Positions 57,024 to 64,000 of a stretch of 64,000 nucleotides of DNA are shown piece after piece. The notes under the pieces were generated by a model, which was not told the DNA's origin, searched no databases, and was given only the letters and a program-made list of their open reading frames with translations. Source of the DNA: Curtobacterium flaccumfaciens (lineage in GTDB: Bacteria; Actinomycetota; Actinomycetes; Actinomycetales; Microbacteriaceae); assembly GCA_029689965.1 (NCBI GenBank), contig CP121450.1, positions 1,984,001 through 2,048,000 of the forward strand, given 5' to 3'. Within the stretch, counting starts at the first letter, position 1. The number at the start of each line of letters is the position of its first letter. A program made the translations under genes and the position numbers.

Positions 57024-57692
57024 TCAGCTCGCCGAGATCGTCGCCGTCGTCGCCGCGGTGGTCGCTGCGACGGTGGCCATGATCGCGGCCGTCTGGATCT
57101 CCTCGAGCACGGCCTTCACCGCCGGGGTCGCCCAGCTGCCCGAGGTGATCTCCTTGACGAGCCCACGGTCGACCTTGCCGAACTGCTTGCGCAGGGTGTT
57201 CGTCGCGTCGAGGAGCCCGATCACGGCTGCGGAGAACGGCGTCGGCGCCGACCGCTGCGCGAGGACGTCGGCGATCGCGGATCGGAGCAGCGTTTCCGGG
57301 CCGCCGTCGCGCTCCGGGTACTTCGTCGTCGGGAAGATGCCGAGCGCCTTCCCCTGTTCGAGCGTGATGACACCCCGCGCGATCAGGCCCGCGAAGACGT
57401 CGTCGCGGAGCGGGCGCTTGGCGAGTCGGGTGACCCACCACTTCGCCTTGCGGGGCTTGTCGGCGGCGGCGATGGTGCCCACGACACCGTCGAGCACCGG
57501 GTCCCCGGTCGCGGCCACGTTCACGACGGTGACGAACCCGTCCTGCAACGAGACGACGCCGCGCAGGGCGAGGTCGGCCAGGACGGCGCCGGCGAGCCCG
57601 GCGTCGAGGGTCTGGGCGTCCGTGGACTTCCGCCCGTCGGACTCGACCTGGAGCAGCGCGAACGCCTGCGGGACCGTGAGTTGCTCAGCCAT
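57024..57692 (-). CDS. GPP34 (GOLPH3-like) family protein
   Basis: Two hundred and twenty-two residues, frame intact. The helical fold is visible in LTVPQAFALLQVESDGRKST, LAGAVLADLALRGVVSLQDG, and KWWVTRLAKRPLRDDVFAGL with ARGVITLEQGKALGIFPTTK. GPP34 proteins bind phosphoinositides in eukaryotes; actinobacterial members are uncharacterised and sometimes near membrane or antibiotic genes. Start at ATG 57692, preferred over an upstream start at 57728 that lies in the hairpin region. Confidence 0.85.
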   Translation of the reverse strand: MAEQLTVPQAFALLQVESDGRKSTDAQTLDAGLAGAVLADLALRGVVSLQDGFVTVVNVAATGDPVLDGVVGTIAAADKPRKAKWWVTRLAKRPLRDDVFAGLIARGVITLEQGKALGIFPTTKYPERDGGPETLLRSAIADVLAQRSAPTPFSAAVIGLLDATNTLRKQFGKVDRGLVKEITSGSWATPAVKAVLEEIQTAAIMATVAATTAATTATISAS

Positions 57693-57756
57693 GTCCGCAG
57701 CCTGCCATGCGTGTCGGGGGTGCGCCACGCCTCCAGGCCGACACCCAGCCGTCTCG
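57693..57756 (-). terminator. Hairpin between secreted nuclease and GPP34 genes
   Basis: GTGTCGG near 57713 pairs with CCGACAC near 57738 around a loop holding GCCTCCAGG, part of the dispersed hairpin word. It lies just after the stop of the secreted nuclease on the minus strand. Confidence 0.5.
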
Positions 57757-58550
57757 TCAGCAGCCGCTCAGGATCCTGGCCATCGCGTCGTGCTCCGCGG
57801 GCGCCACCCACAGCCGGTACTTCGTCTTCACCGCCACCTGGTGCTCGATGTACGTGCAGCGGAAGGAGTCGTCGGCGGGCAGCCAGGTCGCCGCGTCGCC
57901 GGAGCGCTTCTGGGCGTTCGAGTGCCCGTCGACAGCGAACAGGTTCTCGGGGTCGTTCGCGAGCGCCTCGCGTTGGGCCTGGGGAAGCTGCTGCGCCCCG
58001 GTCCGCCAGGCGTTCTCCAGCGCGACGACGTGGTCGATCTGCACGAGCGTGGAGGTCGTGTTGCCCGAACGAAGTCGATCGTCGCACCGGTGTACGGCGA
58101 CACGAGCGTCCCCGTGAGGACCTTGCACGGACCCTGGCGCGTGATGGCGGTGAGGTCCCGCGCCAGGACGTCGTTCCGGGTGTCGCACCCGTTGCGGTCG
58201 ACGTCGAGCCACGCCGTCCCGAAGTCCTCGACCCGGTCGTACCCGGTCGCCGCCGCCTTGCCCTTGACGGGCAGCGCCGCGAGACGCGCCCTCGCGGTCG
58301 CCGCGTCCTCGCGGTCCGTGTCCGTCCCGCTGACCGAAGCGGTCGGACTGGAGGCGCGGGTCGTCCCCGGCGCGGCGGGTTCCGTCGTGATGGTGGGCGC
58401 GTCCGATGCCGCCGGCAGGCTGGACCGGTCCGCGGCCGCTTCGGCGTCGGGCGCCAGGATCCCGGCGGTGTGCAGCGCGTACCCGCCGACGGCGAGCGCG
58501 AGGACGACGAGGACGGACGTGAGACTGGTGCGGCGTCGACGGGACGTCAT
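57757..58550 (-). CDS. Secreted HNH (DUF1524-type) endonuclease
   Basis: About 264 residues. An N-terminal signal/anchor segment (SLTSVLVVLALAVGGYALHT) is followed by an Ala/Ser/Thr-rich linker. The catalytic part begins at GYDRVEDFGTAWLDVDRNGC and holds RNGCDTRNDVLARD, VQIDHVVALENAWRTGAQQL, NDPENLFAVDGHSNAQKRSG, and CTYIEHQVAVKTKYRLWVAP. This is the DUF1524-like secreted nuclease family common in actinobacteria. It likely degrades extracellular DNA. A frame break near 58063 precedes the HNH motif. The ATG at 58550 follows AGGAGCTC. Confidence 0.87.
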
Positions 58551-58759
58551 GCTGGGGTGGAGCTCCTGGTGGTGCGGTGGTGCGAGCCGGATGGCCTCGA
58601 CGATCATGCCCGAGACCTCGGACATGACGGGGGAGCCCGACGGAGGGTCGAGTACTGGCGTCGGCCGCTTCGCACTGCCATTTCGCACCGAGCCACTTCG
58701 AGCGTCGGGCCGACCGCGAACTCTGAGCCGGTCCGTGGGCATGGCGTAGACACGAGTGC

Positions 58760-59539
58760 ATGACCGATTACGCGAACCCGTCCGTGTCCGTCACCGGTGG
58801 GTCGATGCCGCTCCTGGGCTTCGGCACCTGGCAGATCCCCGACGCCGAGGCTCCCGCCGCCGTCGGCGAGGCCCTGGCGGCCGGCTACCGCCACATCGAC
58901 ACCGCCACCGGCTACCGCAACCAGCGCGGCGTGGGCCGGGCGATCGCCGACTCGGGGCTCGGCCGTGACGAGGTCTTCGTGACGACGAAGCTCCCGCCGG
59001 AGCACGCCGACCGTGTCCGCGAGACGATCGAGGAGAGCCTCGACCAGCTGGGCCTCGACCACCTCGACCTCTGGCTCGTGCACTGGCCGCCGAACGGCGA
59101 AGCACGGCCGGACGTGTGGGAGCAGGTCGTGCAGGCGCAGGCCGACGGTCTCACCCGAGCCGTGGGCGTGAGCAACTACTCGCTCGCGCAGATCGACGAG
59201 CTGGCGCAGGCGACCGGGACGAGCCCGGCCGTGAACCAGATCAAGTGGAGCCCGGCGGAGTACGACTCGTCGACCGCCGACGGGCTCCGCGACCGCGGTG
59301 TGGTCCTCGAGGGGTACAGCCCGTTCAAGGCGAGCAACCTGCAGGACCCGACGCTGCTCGACATCGCGAAGGCGCACGACGCCGACAGCGCGCAGGTGAT
59401 CGTCGCGTGGCACGTCGCGCACGGCTTCGTGGTCATCCCGAAGTCGTCGAACCCGGAGCGCATCCGGTCGAACGCCGCTGGCGCACGCATCGAACTGAGC
59501 CCGGATGAGGTGGCACGGGTCGACGCACTCGGCCACTGA
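58760..59539 (+). CDS. Aldo/keto reductase
   Basis: Two hundred and fifty-nine residues, intact. Family motifs: PLLGFGTWQIPD, YRHIDTATGYRNQRGVGRAI, with the catalytic Asp-Tyr pair (DTATGYRN), LDHLDLWLVHWPPNGEARPD with catalytic His, RAVGVSNYSLAQIDEL, and the cofactor end VVIPKSSNPERIRSNA. It is an NADPH-dependent reductase of aldehydes or ketones, substrate unknown (2,5-diketogluconate reductase-like). It faces away from the secreted nuclease gene. Its stop is followed at once by strong palindromes. Confidence 0.92.
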   Translation: MTDYANPSVSVTGGSMPLLGFGTWQIPDAEAPAAVGEALAAGYRHIDTATGYRNQRGVGRAIADSGLGRDEVFVTTKLPPEHADRVRETIEESLDQLGLDHLDLWLVHWPPNGEARPDVWEQVVQAQADGLTRAVGVSNYSLAQIDELAQATGTSPAVNQIKWSPAEYDSSTADGLRDRGVVLEGYSPFKASNLQDPTLLDIAKAHDADSAQVIVAWHVAHGFVVIPKSSNPERIRSNAAGARIELSPDEVARVDALGH

Positions 59540-59694
59540 CCTCGCACGGTGCGAGGTCGTCGACATTCGGTGCGAGGTTCCGTACATGGTGCGAGGCCCC
59601 TCGGGTCGCACCATGTACGGAACCTCGCACCGTCCGACGGCGCCCGACGGCGTCCGACGCCGTCCGGCGGCGTCGGACGGCGTCCGGCGGCGTG
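59540..59694. terminator. Palindrome cluster with 26-bp perfect stem
   Basis: First, CCTCGCACGGTGCGAGG (59540-59556) is a perfect 17-base palindrome right after the reductase stop. Second, a 26-base arm at 59569-59594 (starting GGTGCGAGGTTCCGTACATG) pairs perfectly with 59606-59631 around an 11-base loop. Third, from about 59630 to 59694 follow imperfect repeats of about 10 bp on CGTCCGACGG/CGGCGGCGTC. The cluster lies between convergent genes and should stop transcription both ways. Confidence 0.85.
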
Positions 59695-59710
59695 CCGATG
59701 GTCGACGACG

Positions 59711-62700
59711 TCACTCCAGCAGTGAGCGGATGTCGTCAGCCGTCAGGTCGTCGGCGAACAGGGCGTCGTCGTCGATCATCGTCGCGAACAGCTCGGCCTT
59801 CCTGGACGCGAGCGCGAGGACCTTCTCCTCGATGGTGTCCTCTGCGATGAACCGCTGCACGTTCACCGAGCGGGTCTGCCCGATGCGGTGCGTCCGGTCG
59901 ATCGCCTGGTTCTCGGCGGCGGGGTTCCACCACGGGTCGAGCACGAACACGGTGTCCGCCTCGGTCAGGGTCAGCCCGAAGCCGCCCGCCTTGAGCGAGA
60001 TGAGGAACGCCGGAGCCGTGCCGTTCCGGAAGCGGTCGATGACCTCGGGGCGACGCCGCGTCGAACCGTCGAGGTACTCGTACCCGACGCCGCGCTCGTC
60101 CAGTGCACCGGCGACCATGCGGAGGAACGAGGTGAACTGGCTGAACACCAGCGCGCGTCGCCCCTCGGCGGCGAGCTGTTCCAGCTCGTCGAGCAGCAGG
60201 TCCAGCTTGGCGGAGGACACGTCGTCGCGTGAGCCGTCCACCAGCGCCGGGGACAGCGCGAGCATCCGCAGCAGCGTCAGGGACCGGAACACGATCATCC
60301 GGTTCCGGGCCAGGTCGTCGATCAGGTCGAGCACCTTGAGGCGCTCCCGGTTCAGCGTCGTCTCGTAGAGCGCTCGGTGCGCGGGGTCGAGCGTGACCCG
60401 GACGACCTGCTCCTGCTTCGGCGGGAGATCGGCGGCGACGCTCTCCTTCGTCCGTCGGAGCATGAGCGGCCGGATCCGCCGTCGGAGCCGCTCGGTCAGC
60501 TCCTTGCGGGCGGAACCCCGCAGGTCCGGGGAGGCGAGGGGCTTCACGTAGTCGTCGCCGAACCGCGACCACGACGACAGCAGCCCGGGCGCGACGATGT
60601 GGAACAGCGCCCACAGGTCCGTCAGCCCGTTCTCCAGCGGGGTCCCGGTGATCGCGAACGTCACCGGCGCCCGCAGGTCCACCGCGGCCCGGTGCGTCTG
60701 CGACTGCGGGTTCTTCACGAACTGCGCCTCGTCGAGCACGAGGGCCGCCCACGGCAGGTCGGTGTACGCGCGTGCGTCGAGTCGGAGCAGCGCGTACGAG
60801 GTGACGACGACATCCGACGCCGCTGCCGCCCGGGCCACGCGCGCCGGGTCCTTCAGCGACGTCGCGGTCACCGTGGACACCCGCAGCGACGGCGTGAACC
60901 GAGCGGCCTCGGCGGCCCAGTTGCCGACGACGGAGGTCGGCGCGACGACGAGGAACGGCGGGCCGTCCGGCGTCGACTCCCGCGCCGCCGCGATCGTCGC
61001 CAGCACCTGCAGGGTCTTGCCGAGCCCCATGTCGTCCGCGAGCACTCCGCCGATGCCGTGCGCGAGCAGGAACGACAGCCACGCGTACCCGGCGTGCTGG
61101 TACGGGCGGAGCTCGGCGTGCACCGACGACGGCACAGCGACCGACCCGGGAGGCGTCGCCCCAGCAGCCCCGAGGTGATCGCCTGCCAGCGCTCGTCGTG
61201 CGCGGTCTCGTCGGCGAGCTGGTCGAACTCCGACCAGATGCCGGCCTGCAACGGCGTGACCGTCATCGGCTGGTCGGGTTCCCACTCGTCGAGGTCGCGG
61301 GCTTCCTCGATGAGCTCCTTCAGCCGGTCGAACGCGGGGTCGGCGAGCGACAGGTACGAGCCGTCGATGGCTTCAGCCGGCGGTCGCGCTTCGCGAGGGC
61401 CCGGAGCAGCGGTGTGAACGGCAGCTCCTTCCCGTTCACGGAGACGACGATGCCGAGGTCGAACCAGTCGTGCTTCTCCGACGGCATGGTCGTCACGCGG
61501 ATGTGCGGTCGTCCGGTCAGCCGCTCGTAGTCGACACGCTCGCCCTGGACGACGGTGCGGACACCGAGCGCCGGCAGCGCCGGCAGCAGTTCGTTGGCGA
61601 ACACCGCGACGTCGGCGCCGTCGACGGTGCCGTCCTCGAACCAGGCGAGTCCACCGCCGGGTCCGGCCACGACGTGGTCGTCGGAGCGGACGGGAGGCAC
61701 GGCCGCCCCCGCCCCGCCCGTGTCCGCCCGGAGCGTGGCCGGGTCCGCGGTGTCGGGGCCCTGGACCCGTCGGTGTCCGTGCCGAGCGTGGCCGGGGCGC
61801 GGCATCGGTCGCCTGCACCCCGCGGCCGGGTCCGGCGTCGTGGTGCGCCGGCGAGGCCGCGTCCGCGGTGTCCTTCGGGCGCGCGGGGTCGTCCGCAGCG
61901 CGGACGCCGGACAGGTCGGGGAGCGGACCGTGCAGCGCGACCGGGTCCTTCCGGCCGTCGACGTGCCAGCGCCACTGCAGGTGCACGCGGTCGTCCGTCC
62001 GCGGCGCTCGGGCCGGCTCGAACGTCGCCGTGAGCACGAGCTCGGGCGGGGTGCGCTCGGGCAGCTCGATCGAACCGTCGGAGCTGACGAGGCCGAGCGC
62101 CCCGCGGAGCCTCGGCGTCCAGTCGGCGAGGAACTCCTCGACCTCGTCCTCCGGGACGGTGATGCGCGTGCCCTCGACGAGCATGCGGCGCTGGTCCTCG
62201 GGGACGGGCCCGGGCGTGGGTGCGAACGTGACGTGGAACTCGGGGCTCTCGCGGAAGGCGTACACGCCGTGGTCGCCGATCATCCGGGCAGCCCCGTCGG
62301 TCACCGGGCGCCCGTCGAGGACCGCGCTCGCGCCGATCACCAGCGCGCCGTCGCGTCGGGCGGCATCGAGCAGGACGCGGGCTTCGGTGCCGAGCACCGC
62401 GCCGCCCGCGCGCTTCCCGGTGACGAACGCGATCCCGAGCCCGTGGGCCTGTGCGAGCAGCGGCCACAGCAGCGGGCTGCCGAAGTCGTCGAGGTGGATC
62501 CAGTCGGCCTCGCCCGGCAGCCCCGCGAGCTGCCCCGCGCGGTGGAGCGCGGCGAACTGCAGGAACCAGCCGTGCTGCTCGGGCGAGAGCCCGAGCCGGT
62601 TCAGCGAGTACGGGAGCGTGCCCCACGTCAGCTGGCCGCGCACCCAGTTGCCGGCGTCGCTGCGGGTCACCGGGCGGACGCCGATCCGGACGGACCGCGA

Positions 62701-63192
62701 GGCCGTGGGCAGCGGTCGCCCGGCCGCCCGCGCGCGGGACGCGAGCCGGGCGGAGACCGCGTCACGCAACTCGAACTGCAGACCCATGGGGGTGCCCTGC
62801 GGAGTGACCGTCTGCTCGTCGTCACCGGCGAGGCGGGCGAGGTCGTGCCTCCAGTCCGGAGGTGGCGGAGCCGGAGTGTCGGGACGTGGGCCGGCCGCCG
62901 CGGCGAGGGCGCGCGCGTTGATCGTGAGGAGTGCGGCGGCGACGTGCTTGCACTCGCCGCCGATGGGGCAGCTGCACGTGCTGCGGACGGGGCGGACGAA
63001 GTCACCGCGGGCGTGCGTGGTCTCGACACGGAGCTCGTACGGGTCGGCGGCGGAGCCGGTGACCGTCGCGGTGACGGTGCCGTCGTCCTCGTGCCAGACG
63101 GCGTCGTCGACCAGGCCGGCGCGGACGAGGTCGCGGGCACGGCCGAAGGTCTGCGGCCCGACGAAGCGGATGACGTCGACGGCGTCGATCAT
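59711..63192 (-). CDS. SWIM zinc-finger SNF2-family ATPase
   Basis: About 1160 residues. The N-terminal SWIM finger (CxC..CxH) is in VRSTCSCPIGGECKHVAAAL. A long middle domain of unknown role follows. The SNF2 ATPase shows RPYQHAGYAWLSFLLAHGIG, Walker A GVLADDMGLGKTLQVLATIA, motif II LVLDEAQFVKNPQSQTHRAA, ITGTPLENGLTDLWALFHIV, and late motifs ALVFSQFTSFLRMVAGALDE, ISLKAGGFGLTLTEADTVFV and AIDRTHRIGQTRSVNVQRF. Breaks lie near 61790, 61370 and 61160. It is probably a DNA/protein remodelling ATPase of the HepA/RapA-like group; the target is unknown. Confidence 0.9.
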
Positions 63193-63277
63193 CGGGGCGG
63201 CTGGCACGGGTCGAGTCTGCCAGGTGCCACCGACCTCCACCGGTCGGAGCCCGAGCCATACTGGGACGGTGACGACC

Positions 63278-63576
63278 ATGCGAGGCGAACTCCGATCGAC
63301 CGCCACCCGGGAGGCCGAGGGCAGCGGGACGACATCGAAGCGGCCCGGCAGGCAGCGATCGCTGCGCTCGACCTGGACGGCTTCGAGCTGCAGCAGATCA
63401 ACGCGGTCACGAGCAAGGCGACCGGCGAGACCACCGTCCGCGCGGTCGCCCGGGCGCGCGACACGAAGCCGCACGAGGCGACCGGCAGCAGCTACGAGGA
63501 CGCGCTCCGGGCGTTCCGCGAGTCGGTGCCCGACGGGTGGCAGGCGCAGAACATGCGCGAGGTCCGCGAGCGGTAG
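63278..63576 (+). CDS. Hypothetical small protein
   Basis: About 100 residues. The recognisable part is DIEAARQAAIAALDLDGFEL, then QQINAVTSKATGETTVRAVA and YEDALRAFRESVPDGWQAQN. The N-terminal 15 residues (MRGELRSTATREAEGSG) are in another frame that joins near 63322, a likely one-base indel. It is divergent from the SNF2-type gene. I do not recognise a family. An upstream GTG at 63269 is an alternative start. Confidence 0.65.
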
Positions 63577-63639
63577 GGCCGAGCGCTCCGTCCCGTTCTG
63601 GGGCGTCGCGGACGGACGCGACCGTGCAGGATCGACGGC

Positions 63640-64000
63640 ATGCTGCAGTCACTCGTCTACATGAGTTCGGCCACCGAGCAGTTCGACGACGACGCCCTCG
63701 AAGCGGTGTTGGCGCACGCGCGCGAGCGGAACACCGCCGACGGGCTCACCGGACTCCTCGTCCACCGCAACGGTCGGTTCATGCAGCTGCTCGAGGGGCC
63801 GTACGACGCGGTGCTCTCGACGTACCGGCGGATCCTCGGGGACGACCGGCACGAGGGGGTCCGCCTGCTCGCCGAGGAGTCCATCCACACGCGACGCTTC
63901 CCGGAGTGGTCGATGGCGTACGACCGGGACGCCGACGGTGCCTCGGTGCCGACCGGCTTCAGCGACTTCCTCGAGGCGGGGGACCGGAGCGCGGACCTGA
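63640..64000 (+). CDS. BLUF-domain blue-light sensor (runs off window)
   Basis: One hundred and twenty codons are visible and the frame is still open at the window end. The BLUF fold shows MLQSLVYMSSATEQFDDDAL with the flavin-contacting Tyr at residue 7. The conserved Asn lies in RERNTADGLTGLLVHRNGRF and the conserved Gln in FMQLLEGPYDAVLSTYRRIL, with the semi-conserved Trp/Met in RFPEWSMAY. All four key residues are present, so FAD-based light sensing is likely. It may be a short BLUF-only protein, as the visible part already covers the whole domain. Confidence 0.88.
   Translation, partial: MLQSLVYMSSATEQFDDDALEAVLAHARERNTADGLTGLLVHRNGRFMQLLEGPYDAVLSTYRRILGDDRHEGVRLLAEESIHTRRFPEWSMAYDRDADGASVPTGFSDFLEAGDRSADL

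Overview
The window is high-GC (about 70 %) DNA from an actinobacterium of the Microbacteriaceae. The 16S rRNA gene at 4964-6483 reads like Curtobacterium. A complete rRNA operon (16S-23S-5S with no spacer tRNA) sits at about 4.6-10.35 kb. Before it lie a MocR-type regulator facing a flavin-nucleotide-binding split-barrel protein, an NlpC/P60 wall hydrolase and rlmN.

From 10.4 to 26.3 kb is a carbohydrate locus. It holds a ROK regulator, a GH42 beta-galactosidase, a GH36 alpha-galactosidase, a convergent GH2 beta-mannosidase, a five-gene Dpp/Opp-type ABC importer and a second, different GH36 enzyme. The enzyme set fits import and trimming of galactomannan-type oligosaccharides. From 26.3 to 31.7 kb is a little-described cluster: a small helical WXG100-like protein, a larger LXG-like protein with a glycine-zipper tail, three paralogous small membrane proteins, and two copies of an accessory gene pair, the second copy fused into one gene. 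Imperfect direct repeats of about 107 bp flank the first unit. This is the best candidate here for an undescribed system.

From 31.7 to 38.9 kb come an SDR facing an AraC regulator, a quinone-oxidoreductase-like protein, a beta-propeller lipoprotein, several small uncharacterised genes and a GIY-YIG-like protein. From about 40.3 to 46 kb is a lower-GC defence island: an N6-adenine DNA methyltransferase, a possible PD-(D/E)XK nuclease with a SHOCT tail, a small unknown protein and a GmrSD-like (DUF262/DUF1524) restriction protein. One edge of the island falls at the missing 5' end of a UvrD-like helicase gene.

From 46.1 to 50.6 kb is a MurNAc salvage operon on the minus strand (murR-murQ-murP-mupG). 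The remainder carries a membrane protein, a TMEM175-like channel, a RecB-nuclease/helicase fusion, a NERD protein, a GPP34 protein, a secreted HNH nuclease, an aldo/keto reductase, a SWIM-SNF2 ATPase, a small unknown protein and a BLUF photosensor that runs off the window.

An important caveat: most genes longer than about 0.7 kb are interrupted by single-base indels, mainly one base missing from G or C runs, while the protein continues with full conservation in the next frame. I read these as sequencing or assembly errors. Each such gene is given as one full-length CDS with the approximate break positions.
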